From contig NC_014933.1 of NCBI RefSeq assembly GCF_000186225.1, positions 3,658,001-3,722,000 of the forward strand: a stretch of DNA of 64,000 nucleotides. The letters are read 5' to 3'. Each line of letters starts with the position of its first letter. The stretch's first letter is position 1. The notes beneath the pieces are model-generated. The model was not told where the DNA came from. It made no database searches and was given only the letters and a program-made list of their open reading frames with translations. This stretch comes from Bacteroides helcogenes P 36-108. GTDB lineage: Bacteria > Bacteroidota > Bacteroidia > Bacteroidales > Bacteroidaceae. Of the stretch, positions 52,465 to 61,016 are shown one piece after another. Made by a program: the position numbers and the translations under genes.

Positions 52465-53102
52465 TGAATATATTAAAACAATGGGTGATAATCCCAATGG
52501 TAATTATCATCTCTGCTTGTACGAATGTAAATAATAAGCAAACGGATAATAATATGAAAAAGAATATCGGAAGCGTGCTGGCGCTTTACCCCACACCTGC
52601 GGTAGTAATCGGCACGATGGTGGACGGCAAGGTGAACTGGATGCTTGCCGGACACGTAGGCATTATGTGCCACGACCATATCATGGTGAGCCTCTTTCAG
52701 AGGCACTACACCAACAAAGGTATCAAGGAAAACTTGAAGTTTTCGGTAAACATCGTGGACGAAACTCTGCTTCCCAAAGCTGACTATGTGGGCACGGTGA
52801 GTGGCGAGAAAACCGACAAAAGCAAGATATTCGAGTTCTTCATGGGCGATGGCGGCACACCGGTCATCAAAAACGCTCCCGTGGTAATGGAGTGCAAGGT
52901 AGAAGACAACTATGTATTGAATGGCTTCGACAATTTCATCTGTTCCATCATCGACACCTACGCTGATGAAACCGTGCTGAACGAAGCTGGAAAAATTGAC
53001 TATGACGAATTGAAACCCGTATTGTTTGAAATGCCTACCTATACTTATCTGCGCACAGGCGAAAAGATAGGCAAGTGCAAAACTTTAGGAAAAAGCGAAT
53101 AG
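52464..53102 (+). CDS. Flavin reductase-like (flavoredoxin) protein with lipoprotein-type signal
   Basis: A 212-aa flavin-reductase-domain protein. Body motifs: YPTPAVVIGTMVDGKVNWML, HDHIMVSLFQRHYTNKGI, LKFSVNIVDETLLPKADYVG, typical of FMN-binding flavoredoxins. The N-terminus MNILKQWVIIPMVIIISACT looks like a lipoprotein signal (Cys at residue 19); alternatively translation starts at the Met at 52554 (MKKNIGSVL), giving a cytoplasmic protein. The two preceding genes are also exported, so the signal is probably real. Last gene of the operon, followed by a strong hairpin. Confidence 0.83.
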   Translation: MNILKQWVIIPMVIIISACTNVNNKQTDNNMKKNIGSVLALYPTPAVVIGTMVDGKVNWMLAGHVGIMCHDHIMVSLFQRHYTNKGIKENLKFSVNIVDETLLPKADYVGTVSGEKTDKSKIFEFFMGDGGTPVIKNAPVVMECKVEDNYVLNGFDNFICSIIDTYADETVLNEAGKIDYDELKPVLFEMPTYTYLRTGEKIGKCKTLGKSE

Positions 53103-53119
53103 AAGGTTTAGTGAAATGA

Positions 53120-53170
53120 GATTTCCCCCTTGCAACTCGTCTTGTAGAAGGCGGCTGCAAGGGGGAAATC
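53120..53170. terminator. Terminator hairpin between the flavin reductase and fructokinase genes
   Basis: A perfect 15-bp stem GATTTCCCCCTTGCA / TGCAAGGGGGAAATC with a 21-nt loop, followed by ATTTTA. It sits between two convergent genes and may act for both. Confidence 0.85.
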
Positions 53171-53237
53171 ATTTTACTCAAGGCTGTATCTGATCCTGAG
53201 TACAGCAGGAGCATCTCTTATTCTATATATAGCGACG

Positions 53238-54125
53238 TTATCCCAGCCGTTCCTTATAGACTTGCGGCAGTTCGGGCATGGCTCCGCTCTGTGTACAAAC
53301 GTAGGCGGAAGTTTCTACCGCCAGCTTATGCGCTTCGGGGATGGAGATGCCCTTCAGGATGGAAGCGGTGAAAGCTCCGGTGAAGGAGTCGCCCGCACCC
53401 ACCGTATCCGCCACCGGTACACGGGGAGTCTCTTGAAATGACACCTCGCCCGGAGTAAAAACATAACTGCCATTCGTGCCACACGTAAGAATCAGCATCT
53501 TCAGGTTGTACTTGGCCAGCAGAATCCAGCACTTGTCCTGCAAGTCGATGCCTGGATAGCCGAACATACGGCTGATGGTAACCAGTTCCTCATCATTTAT
53601 TTTAAGGACATTGCAACGCCGCATGGAGTCGCAAAGTATCTCCTTGGTATAGAAGCCCTGGCGGAGATTGATGTCGAATATCTTGATCTGTCCCTCGTGG
53701 TCCGGCATGGTGTCGAGGAAGCGATTGATGGTAGTGCGGCTCACGACACTGCGCTGTGCCAGCGAGCCGAAGCATACGGCACGGGTGCTCAGTGCCAAAC
53801 GTTTCAGTTCATCGGTAAAAGGGATATTGTCCCATGCCACACCCTCTTTTATCTCATAACAGGGTACACCCACGGTATCAAGCGTCACCTGCACCCTACC
53901 TGTGGGATAATCTACCCGTTCTATCTGCGTGCGCAGACCTTTACCGGCAAAGACCTCCAATATCTCGTCGCCATCGGCATCACGCCCTACGGCACTCACC
54001 ACACGGCTGTCGAAGCCGAACTGCGACACATGAAAGGCGAAGTTCGCCGGAGCACCACCTATTTTCTTTCCTTCGGGCAGGCAATCCCATAGCGCCTCAC
54101 CCATTCCTACAATAATCTGATTCAT
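53238..54125 (-). CDS. Fructokinase (PfkB-family sugar kinase)
   Basis: A 295-aa cytoplasmic ribokinase-family kinase. N-terminal motif GEALWDCLPEGKKIGGAPAN (sugar binding) and the C-terminal signature VADTVGAGDSFTGAF with the catalytic Asp are both intact. In Bacteroides such kinases phosphorylate fructose released from fructans. It is the last gene of the leftward GH32-permease-kinase group, 19 nt after the permease, so the substrate is almost certainly fructose. Confidence 0.9.
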   Translation of the reverse strand: MNQIIVGMGEALWDCLPEGKKIGGAPANFAFHVSQFGFDSRVVSAVGRDADGDEILEVFAGKGLRTQIERVDYPTGRVQVTLDTVGVPCYEIKEGVAWDNIPFTDELKRLALSTRAVCFGSLAQRSVVSRTTINRFLDTMPDHEGQIKIFDINLRQGFYTKEILCDSMRRCNVLKINDEELVTISRMFGYPGIDLQDKCWILLAKYNLKMLILTCGTNGSYVFTPGEVSFQETPRVPVADTVGAGDSFTGAFTASILKGISIPEAHKLAVETSAYVCTQSGAMPELPQVYKERLG

Positions 54126-54144
54126 ACTATTATAATTTCAAGTT

Positions 54145-55311
54145 TTACTTCTTCATTTTCACCATATAAAAAAACAGGTACACCACGCCGACGGCCATTA
54201 CCGCCACAGCACCGCTTTGCCCCGCGGCATCACTCGCCACACCCATGGCAAGTGGAAAGATGGTTCCTCCAAACAAGCCCATAATCATCAGGCCGCTGAC
54301 TTCGTTTTTCTTTTGCGGCAGGGCAAGCAAGGCTTGCGAGAAGACAATAGGGAAAATATTAGAGTTACCGAAACCTATCAGGGCAATGCAGACATATATC
54401 ATTGCTCTGTCCCCGAAGACAAACAGCCCCGCCATGGCCGCCAGCATGCACAATACACTGATGCCGAAGAATGTTCGTGCTGCCATCTTCTGAAGGATGA
54501 ATGCCCCAAAGAAGCAGCCCATCGTGCGGAAGATGAAGTAGAGGCTGGTTGCAAAGCCCGCATCGGCAAGCGACATGCCCAAGCGCTCCATCAATATCTT
54601 GGGGGCGGTGGTATTAGTACCTACATCAATGCCCACATGGCAGATGATGCCGAGGAAGCAGAGCAAGATGAACGGTTTGCCTAACAGGGCAAGACACTCA
54701 CCGAAAGAGGAAGGCTTGCCTCCTTCTTTCTCCTCTTGAATGGAGGTGCTGCCCAACCAAAGAATGGCAATGACGGCAATAATCATATAGACCGGGAACA
54801 GCACACGCCAACCCATACCGAATGAAGGCATGGCCTGAGCAGCTCCCCACATGGCAATGTAAGGGGCAAGGAATGAGGCAATCGCTTTGACAAACTGACC
54901 GAAGCCCAAGGAACTTGCCAACCGTTCGCCATTCACGACGGTAGAAAGCAACGGGTTGAGCGAGGTCTGCATCAGCGCATTGCCAATGCCTAAGAGAGAG
55001 AACGAAGCGAGCATCAACACATATCCGTCACCAAAAAGCGGCAACAGCAAAGATGCAAAGGTGACAACAAGGCTGAGGAGCACCGTCTTCTTGCGTCCGA
55101 TGTGGTTCATCAGCATGCCCGTAGGCACAGAGAAGATGAGGAACCAGAAAAAGACAAGCGACGGGAAGATGTTTGCCTGAGAGTCCGTCAGATTCAAGTC
55201 GGCCTTCACATAGTTCGAGGCGATGCCCACCAAGTCAACAAAACCCATGGCAAAGAAGCAAAGCATCATGGGGAGGAGCTTGGAAAAAAAATGAGTGTTT
55301 TGATTGTTCAT
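54145..55311 (-). CDS. MFS sugar permease (FucP/GlcP-like, probably fructose)
   Basis: A 388-aa inner-membrane protein with 12 predicted helices. Family features: MMLCFFAMGFVDLVGIA in the first helix, NHIGRKKTVLLSLVV between helices 2 and 3, and GIGNALMQTSLNPLLS. The ATG at 55311 (MNNQNTHFF) is preferred over an upstream in-frame start at 55329. Its position between a GH32 fructan hydrolase and a fructokinase points to uptake of fructose. It starts 33 nt after the GH32 gene. Confidence 0.88.
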   Translation of the reverse strand: MNNQNTHFFSKLLPMMLCFFAMGFVDLVGIASNYVKADLNLTDSQANIFPSLVFFWFLIFSVPTGMLMNHIGRKKTVLLSLVVTFASLLLPLFGDGYVLMLASFSLLGIGNALMQTSLNPLLSTVVNGERLASSLGFGQFVKAIASFLAPYIAMWGAAQAMPSFGMGWRVLFPVYMIIAVIAILWLGSTSIQEEKEGGKPSSFGECLALLGKPFILLCFLGIICHVGIDVGTNTTAPKILMERLGMSLADAGFATSLYFIFRTMGCFFGAFILQKMAARTFFGISVLCMLAAMAGLFVFGDRAMIYVCIALIGFGNSNIFPIVFSQALLALPQKKNEVSGLMIMGLFGGTIFPLAMGVASDAAGQSGAVAVMAVGVVYLFFYMVKMKK

Positions 55312-55344
55312 GATTCTGAGTAATAACAATGTGAATAATCCGGA

Positions 55345-57219
55345 TTACATTCCCAGTCTATATACCTTGCAGCCGTCCACCTCATAACTGCCGCCTTTAC
55401 CATAAAAGCTTATACGGTTGTACGGCTCGTTTGGGAAGATGAGATTGGTCATGGCTACCCTACCTCCATCAAGAAAGATTTCCACAGAACACTTGTCCAC
55501 AAATATGTCCAGACTATGAGAGGGTGCTTCTACAACCGGAGCCCAAGTGGCGAGGGCAAAGTCATCAATGTAATTAATGGAAGCAGACATACGCTTGTCA
55601 GGTGCTTCGAGAGCATGGGGCCTACTCTTGCATCCAAAGTCCACGATACCACTCTTGGTGCGGTCCATCACGAACTTTCTTTCCGGGAGGTTGAAATAAA
55701 CATCCACCACCTCATCCTTTTCATTGGAAAGCCTGAATCCCATCACTCCGGCAGTACCGACCGTGAATCGCATTGACAGTTCATACGCACCTTTGTTGTT
55801 GTCCAGCAACGGGGTTATCGGATATTCCTTATCAGCATTGACAGTAAAGGCGGGGATATCTTTCATCTCTTTACGCAAGCTTTGTACCTCTTTTACCGGA
55901 ATGGCAGAAACATAAAGTTCACCATCTTGTCTATACAAGGTCAGTTCGCGTGGCAGTGCATTGGCACTGCGAAACTGCCGGGTAGGAACGACATCGGCAT
56001 ACTGCCAATTGCTCATCCAAGGCACAGCAATGACACGGTCACCGGTATTAGAGAAACAGACGGCCGCATAGTGATCCTTTCCCCAATCCAACCACTTCAC
56101 CGTTTCCTTCGGACTGTCGCAAATAAAATGTGTTCCGTCAAAGTCACCTACAAAATATTGTGTGGCACTGCCGCCAAAGTAGCAACCCGGATTTACGTTG
56201 ACAATCATCACCCATTTCATCCGACTCCTGTTACCGTCCACGGGCAATTGAACCATATCAGGACACTCGAACTGACGGGGCTGTACACCATAACCTTCCC
56301 CCCATACACTGAGATATGTCCAGTCCTTCAGGTTTCGCGAAGCATAAAAGCACATTTCCTTGTCGGCAGAAACAATCATTATCCACTTCTTTTCAGGGGC
56401 ATACCAGAAAACCTTAGGATCACGGAAATCTTTCAGTCCGTCAAAAGGAGTCAGTATGGGATTCTTTTCATACTTGGTATAAGTATTTCCATTGTCACGG
56501 CTATAAGCCATGCACTGAATCTGCCCGTTCTTGTCGCTGGCAGACGTATAGAAGGCAACAATAGTACCTTCGCCATAACCTGAGGTATTATCCACATCGA
56601 CCACCGAGCTACCGGAGAAGATATGCCCCAAAGTATCACGTGCAATGGCGGGAGCACGATGCTCCCAGTGCATCAGATCCTTGCTGACAGAATGCCCCCA
56701 ATGCATATTTCCCCAAATAGAACCATAAGGATTGTACTGGAAGTAAAGGTGATACTCGCCACCTTTATATACGAGTCCGTTGGCATCGTTCATCCAGCCG
56801 TAAAGCGGGGTATGATGGTAAACCGGGCGGAACCTGTCGGTATTGACAGTATCAAAGGTATCAGAAAGCTTCATTTGTTCCCAACAGAGGGCATTCTGGG
56901 CTATGCGATCAATGCGTACAGTAGCCTTTTTTGCCTCTGCAGGAAGTTCAAATGGAACGAAGTAATCTACTTTTTTCTGAGCAAGACGTACATCCATATC
57001 TGTATCAGCAGCACCGCCGGTATCGAGGCGTACCTGACTCTCGGCAGCATTTTCCTCTACCGGAAGAAGAAGATATTTTGGGGGATTGGCAATGTGAATC
57101 ACTACAAGGCTGTCACCCTGCCATTCAAGTTTTAACTCACTCTTGGACATCTGGCAGGAAGAAAGGCCTAATGCGAGCGCAAGCGCACAAAGCATTGCAT
57201 AAAAGATAGACGTTTTCAT
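55345..57219 (-). CDS. GH32 exo-acting fructan hydrolase (levanase/inulinase type), lipoprotein
   Basis: A 624-aa glycoside hydrolase family 32 protein. The lipoprotein signal ends in LGLSSCQM (Cys22). An N-terminal extension to about residue 125, as in other Bacteroides GH32 (DUF4980-like), precedes the five-bladed propeller. Catalytic residues: nucleophile Asp145 in WMNDANG (Ala replaces the usual Pro), transition-state Asp in FRDPKVFW (about 268), and acid/base Glu in FECPDMV (about 318). A C-terminal beta-sandwich follows. First gene of the GH32-permease-fructokinase group. Whether it prefers beta-2,6 or beta-2,1 linkages cannot be told. Confidence 0.92.
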   Translation of the reverse strand: MKTSIFYAMLCALALALGLSSCQMSKSELKLEWQGDSLVVIHIANPPKYLLLPVEENAAESQVRLDTGGAADTDMDVRLAQKKVDYFVPFELPAEAKKATVRIDRIAQNALCWEQMKLSDTFDTVNTDRFRPVYHHTPLYGWMNDANGLVYKGGEYHLYFQYNPYGSIWGNMHWGHSVSKDLMHWEHRAPAIARDTLGHIFSGSSVVDVDNTSGYGEGTIVAFYTSASDKNGQIQCMAYSRDNGNTYTKYEKNPILTPFDGLKDFRDPKVFWYAPEKKWIMIVSADKEMCFYASRNLKDWTYLSVWGEGYGVQPRQFECPDMVQLPVDGNRSRMKWVMIVNVNPGCYFGGSATQYFVGDFDGTHFICDSPKETVKWLDWGKDHYAAVCFSNTGDRVIAVPWMSNWQYADVVPTRQFRSANALPRELTLYRQDGELYVSAIPVKEVQSLRKEMKDIPAFTVNADKEYPITPLLDNNKGAYELSMRFTVGTAGVMGFRLSNEKDEVVDVYFNLPERKFVMDRTKSGIVDFGCKSRPHALEAPDKRMSASINYIDDFALATWAPVVEAPSHSLDIFVDKCSVEIFLDGGRVAMTNLIFPNEPYNRISFYGKGGSYEVDGCKVYRLGM

Positions 57220-57241
57220 GATATCGATATTATGAATAATA

Positions 57242-57249
57242 CAAAGTTA
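57242..57249 (-). promoter_or_regulatory. -7 promoter element for the GH32 operon
   Basis: TAACTTTG on the minus strand, 22 nt upstream of the GH32 ATG. Confidence 0.5.
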
Positions 57250-57254
57250 ATAAT

Positions 57255-57488
57255 TTATTCTGAACCACCATTCAGATTAAGGTCGAACTGCTGCTTGCCG
57301 AAATGATTGGTATTATAGTTCAGCACTCCGTTGAAGCCATCGTTACCGATGCCCAATCGAGTAAATGAGTTTACTGCATAACCAATGTTTCCTATAGTAA
57401 TGGCAGTTTCGGATATTTTCAACAAGTCTGTATGTTCCAGACTACTGTCACCCCGCCAATGCGTATTTACATGAAGGAAGAAGCGCAT
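57255..57488 (-). CDS. Short ORF between patatin and GH32 genes, possible gene remnant
   Basis: A 77-aa ORF (MRFFLHVNTHWRGDSS at the start; Asn/Gly-rich end). It overlaps the patatin gene's last 22 nt and ends before the GH32 promoter motif. No signal peptide or known motif; the Asn-rich LNYNTNHFGKQQFDLNLNGG end is reminiscent of a surface-protein C-terminus. It may be a fragment of a lost gene or not coding at all. Confidence 0.3.
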   Translation of the reverse strand: MRFFLHVNTHWRGDSSLEHTDLLKISETAITIGNIGYAVNSFTRLGIGNDGFNGVLNYNTNHFGKQQFDLNLNGGSE

Positions 57489-58315
57489 TCATAACCTTCC
57501 TCATATAAATCCGTCAGTTTCCGAATGTCTCGTTCAATGCGATCCACCACTATCGGCTTCTGCGGACGGATAACAGTTATTTCGCCGGCATCTTCCAGAC
57601 GTTCCACCAAATCAAGCTGCTCGTTATAGACATGGCTACGAAGATTGATGGCTTTACGCAAAAGAGGATACTTCTTATAGATAAACGGTGGGACTTTAGT
57701 GCCTTGTATCTCCTTACGATAGCCACGGTTGCGAGTCAGTACCACCACATTGTGCATATAGCCATCCAGACGGGCACGCACCAGAGGAATGCTGTCCACA
57801 ATGCCTCCATCCAACATAGGAATATTATCCACATAAGTAATGGGACAAACAAAAGGCAGGCTACTCGAAGCACGTGCAATGCTGATGACGCGCTCCTTAC
57901 TTTGCTTCTCCTCAAAGTAGTTCGCCTCTCCCGTCTCACAATTGGTAGTTACCATGACATAATGTTCGGGAGAACGAAAGTAAGCATCATAATCGTAAGG
58001 CAGAATATGTTCGGGAAACTCACGGAACAGCAGGTCAAAATCCATAATATTGCGCTTCTTCAGCAGATGCTTCAGACCGATGTAGTTGTATTTCTCCAGC
58101 AAGTCAATGTTGCTGTACTTGGCCCGCCCACGCTGTCCGGAGATGTACGAAAGCCCGTTGCATGCACCTGCACTGACACCGATAGTATAAGGAAAGCGGA
58201 TGCCCCGATCCATGAAATTGTCAAGTACGCCGCAAGTAAAAACGCCACGCATGCCTCCACCCTCAAGCACCAGTCCGCTATAAGGAGTAAGGGATATCTT
58301 GCTGTTTTGTTCCAT
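57467..58315 (-). CDS. Patatin-like phospholipase
   Basis: A 282-aa cytoplasmic or membrane-associated lipid acyl hydrolase. The Ser-Asp dyad is intact: oxyanion motif VLEGGGMRGVFTCG, nucleophile in GVSAGACNG and Asp in MLDGGIVDSIP. The C-terminal part (VERLEDAGEITVIRPQKP) matches YjjU-like bacterial patatins. The ATG at 58315 (MEQNSKISLTPYSG) is chosen because homology begins just after; an upstream start at 58360 is less likely. It diverges from the C1 peptidase. Confidence 0.9.
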   Translation of the reverse strand: MEQNSKISLTPYSGLVLEGGGMRGVFTCGVLDNFMDRGIRFPYTIGVSAGACNGLSYISGQRGRAKYSNIDLLEKYNYIGLKHLLKKRNIMDFDLLFREFPEHILPYDYDAYFRSPEHYVMVTTNCETGEANYFEEKQSKERVISIARASSSLPFVCPITYVDNIPMLDGGIVDSIPLVRARLDGYMHNVVVLTRNRGYRKEIQGTKVPPFIYKKYPLLRKAINLRSHVYNEQLDLVERLEDAGEITVIRPQKPIVVDRIERDIRKLTDLYEEGYECASSFM

Positions 58316-58377
58316 AATTTTGTCTTTATAGGGTAAACACAGCCCTACATTGAGAAGCAAACGTTAATTTACCCCTG

Positions 58378-58385
58378 CAAAGATA
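58378..58385 (-). promoter_or_regulatory. -7 promoter element for the patatin gene
   Basis: TATCTTTG on the minus strand, about 62 nt upstream of the ATG at 58315, supporting that start. Confidence 0.5.
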
Positions 58386-58408
58386 GTCTTTGTTAACGAT
58401 ATTCTGAT

Positions 58409-58416
58409 TATCTTTG
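58409..58416 (+). promoter_or_regulatory. -7 promoter element for the C1 peptidase gene
   Basis: TATCTTTG, 34 nt before the ATG at 58451. A TTTG at 58389-58392 is only 16 nt upstream, shorter than the usual 19-21 spacing. Confidence 0.5.
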
Positions 58417-58450
58417 CCCCATCAAGAAATCTATTAATATATTTTTAATC

Positions 58451-59668
58451 ATGATGAAAAAGACAATACTCATTGCCGCACTTGGAATACTAAGCCTCAA
58501 TATGGCAGCCCAAGATGCCCCAAAAGAAGAAAAGCCGAAGGAAGAAGGCTTCGTTTTTACCACCGTCAAGGAATTGCCTATCACGTCCATCAAAAATCAG
58601 AACCGTGCCGGAACATGTTGGTGCTACTCAGGCATAGCCTTTCTGGAATCGGAATTGTTGCGCATGGGAAAAGGTGAATATGACTTTTCCGAAATGTACA
58701 TCGTACACAAAACTTATGAAGACCGTGCAGATATCGCAGTCCGCACTCACGGCGATGTGTCATTTTCACAAGGCGGTTCTTTCTATGACGTAATGTATGG
58801 CATGAAGAAGTTCGGTCTGATTCCCGAAGAGGCGATGCGCCCGGGTGTAATGTACGGTGATACACTGAGCAACCACACTGAACTCTCCGCTGTTTCCGAA
58901 GCTGTCGTTGCCGCCATAGCAAAAGGCAAGTTGCGTAAGCTCCAGACAGACGTCAACCACAATCCATTGTGGAAGAAGGCTATTGCCGCTATCCATGACA
59001 TCTACTTGGGAGAATGTCCGGAGAAGTTCACCTACAAAGGGAAAGAATATACTCCGCAATCTTTCTACCAATCCACCGGACTGAATCCTGATGACTATAT
59101 TTCCCTGACCTCCTACACTCACCATCCATTCTATGAACCGTTCGTACTGGAGATTCAGGACAACTGGCGCTGGGGACAATCCTATAATCTCCCCATCGAC
59201 GAGCTGATGCAGGTGTTCGACAATGCCATATCCACCGGCTATACCATCGCTTGGGGTGCTGATGTGAGTGAAGAAGGCTTTACACGCGACGGTATCGCAG
59301 TGATGCCCGATGCTTCCAAAGCACAGGAACTGAGTGGCTCGGACATGGCACATTGGCTGAAGATGAAACCTGAAGAAAAGAAATTGAACAGCAAACCTCA
59401 ACCGCAAAAATGGTGTACTCAAGAAGAACGTCAGGAAGCTTATGACAATTGGGAAACCACCGATGACCACGGTATGCTGATTTATGGTACTGCCAAAGAT
59501 CAGGAAGGTAATGACTATTATATGGTGAAGAATTCTTGGGGAAAGGCCGGCAAGTATGATGGCTTGTGGTATGCTTCCAAAGCTTTTGCACGCTACAAGA
59601 CAATGAACATTGTAGTGAACAAGAAAGCACTGCCCAAAGAGATTGCCAAGAAACTGGGCGTAAAGTAA
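58451..59668 (+). CDS. Exported C1-family cysteine aminopeptidase (bleomycin hydrolase/PepC-like)
   Basis: A 405-aa papain-fold peptidase with a signal peptide (TILIAALGILSLNMAAQ), so it acts outside the cytoplasm, unlike cytosolic PepC. The catalytic Cys lies in QNRAGTCWCYSGIAFLE, the His in TTDDHGMLIYG and the Asn in MVKNSWGKAG. Length and C-terminal end agree with Bacteroides secreted C1 peptidases. Monocistronic with a promoter-like motif before it and a strong hairpin after it. Confidence 0.92.
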   Translation: MMKKTILIAALGILSLNMAAQDAPKEEKPKEEGFVFTTVKELPITSIKNQNRAGTCWCYSGIAFLESELLRMGKGEYDFSEMYIVHKTYEDRADIAVRTHGDVSFSQGGSFYDVMYGMKKFGLIPEEAMRPGVMYGDTLSNHTELSAVSEAVVAAIAKGKLRKLQTDVNHNPLWKKAIAAIHDIYLGECPEKFTYKGKEYTPQSFYQSTGLNPDDYISLTSYTHHPFYEPFVLEIQDNWRWGQSYNLPIDELMQVFDNAISTGYTIAWGADVSEEGFTRDGIAVMPDASKAQELSGSDMAHWLKMKPEEKKLNSKPQPQKWCTQEERQEAYDNWETTDDHGMLIYGTAKDQEGNDYYMVKNSWGKAGKYDGLWYASKAFARYKTMNIVVNKKALPKEIAKKLGVK

Positions 59669-59695
59669 GAAAGGATACTGAGATAGTATAAATCA

Positions 59696-59746
59696 GACAG
59701 GGTGATAAAGTACGCTCATCAAAAAGCTGTACTTTATCACCCTGTC
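59696..59746. terminator. Bidirectional terminator between the C1 peptidase and FKBP genes
   Basis: A perfect 18-bp stem GACAGGGTGATAAAGTAC with its complement at 59729-59746, 15-nt loop, followed by TCTTTTCTT. It lies between convergent genes. Confidence 0.9.
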
Positions 59747-59772
59747 TCTTTTCTTAATGAAAAACTCTCCCG

Positions 59773-60171
59773 TCACGCTATCCCCAAGAGTTCTATCTCG
59801 AAAATAAGCGTAGAGCCTCCGGGAATACCGGGCTGGGAAAACTTGCCGTAACCCATCTCTGCCGGGAGATACACCTCCCACTTATCGCCCACGCACATTT
59901 GCTGCATGGCAATAATCCATCCCTCAATGAGATCACACAGACGGACAGCCAATGGTGCACCGCCACGACTACTGTCAAACTTCTTGCCGTTGATGGTACG
60001 CCCCGTATAGTGGGCAGTGACAATACTTCGCGGTGATGGATGACTGCCTTTGGCCTCACCTGATGCCAATACCTTATAATATATACCTTTCGGAAGTGAC
60101 TTCACCCCTTCTTCTTGTGCTTTTGACTCCAGCCAATCCTTGTTGACTTGAACATATTCTCTCTTATTCAT
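59773..60171 (-). CDS. FKBP-type peptidyl-prolyl cis-trans isomerase
   Basis: A 132-aa single-domain FKBP. Signature: SIVTAHYTGRTINGKKFDSS, then LIEGWIIAMQQMCVGDKW, YLPAEMGYGK and STLIFEIELLGI, covering the whole active-site pocket. No signal peptide with the ATG at 60171 (MNKREYVQVNKDWL), so a cytoplasmic enzyme; an upstream in-frame start at 60204 would add only 11 residues. A -7 motif lies at 60215-60222. Convergent with the C1 peptidase. Confidence 0.92.
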   Translation of the reverse strand: MNKREYVQVNKDWLESKAQEEGVKSLPKGIYYKVLASGEAKGSHPSPRSIVTAHYTGRTINGKKFDSSRGGAPLAVRLCDLIEGWIIAMQQMCVGDKWEVYLPAEMGYGKFSQPGIPGGSTLIFEIELLGIA

Positions 60172-60214
60172 ATTTTTACTATCATTTATAGGTGTAGTAA
60201 ACACTATTCGAGCG

Positions 60215-60222
60215 CAAAATTA
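60215..60222 (-). promoter_or_regulatory. -7 promoter element for the FKBP gene
   Basis: TAATTTTG on the minus strand, 43 nt upstream of the ATG at 60171. Confidence 0.45.
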
Positions 60223-60265
60223 CAATTTCCAACGGAAACATAGATAAGTTCATTCTGGAAAACAC

Positions 60266-60967
60266 TCACTTCATCATCCTTCCATTCACATATTCCAGAA
60301 ACTTATCCTTATAAATGTCCCCAACAGGGATGTAAGTTTCGCCAAAGACAATGCGCAGGCGCGAGATTTCCGCAATCTTCCTCAGATTGACGATGTACGA
60401 GCGATGCACCCGCATGAACTGAGACGGCGGAAGTACTTCTTCCAGGCGCTTCATGCTGAGCAACGGCATCAGCGGTTTGGGCTCTCCTTCCACATAAATG
60501 CGAACATATTCGCTCATTCCCTCAATATATTTGATGTCGTTCAGGCGAACACGCGTCACACGATAGTCACTCTTGACAAACAGTGATTCTTCGCCTCCCT
60601 CCTCCAGCGAATGTTCCAGGCGTCTGCGTGCCTTTTCGGTAGCCATCAGCAAGTCCTGAAAACTGAAGGGCTTCAGCAGATAGTCCACGGCATCCACCTT
60701 AAAGCCGTCCACGGCATACTCTGAATAGGCAGTGGTAAAGACAACCATCGGACACTCCGTCAGTGAACGGACAAACTCCAGGCCGTTGAGGTCGGGCATG
60801 TTGATGTCGATAAAAAGCAGGTCCACACGCTCGACAGACAGGGCTTTCATGGCAGAGAAAGCATCATGGCAAGAAGCCACAAGATTCAGGTAGGGAATAC
60901 GGGAAATATATTCCGTCAGTTGCGTCAGAGCAAGGGGTTCGTCGTCAATAGCAATACAGTTTATCAT
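60266..60967 (-). CDS. LytTR-family response regulator
   Basis: A 233-aa two-domain regulator: receiver domain with the phospho-accepting Asp in LLFIDINMPDLNG (about residue 54) and Lys in LLKPFSF, then a LytTR DNA-binding domain (VKSDYRVTRVRLNDIKYIEG, MRVHRSYIVNLRKI). It is encoded about 50 nt after the LytS-like sensor kinase on the same strand and is surely its partner. Target genes are unknown; the Cthe_2159-type surface protein immediately upstream is a candidate. Confidence 0.92.
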   Translation of the reverse strand: MINCIAIDDEPLALTQLTEYISRIPYLNLVASCHDAFSAMKALSVERVDLLFIDINMPDLNGLEFVRSLTECPMVVFTTAYSEYAVDGFKVDAVDYLLKPFSFQDLLMATEKARRRLEHSLEEGGEESLFVKSDYRVTRVRLNDIKYIEGMSEYVRIYVEGEPKPLMPLLSMKRLEEVLPPSQFMRVHRSYIVNLRKIAEISRLRIVFGETYIPVGDIYKDKFLEYVNGRMMK

Positions 60968-61016
60968 ATCTCAATCTGTTTATTATTTACTTTTATAATG
61001 CCCGCACGAGGCTTCT

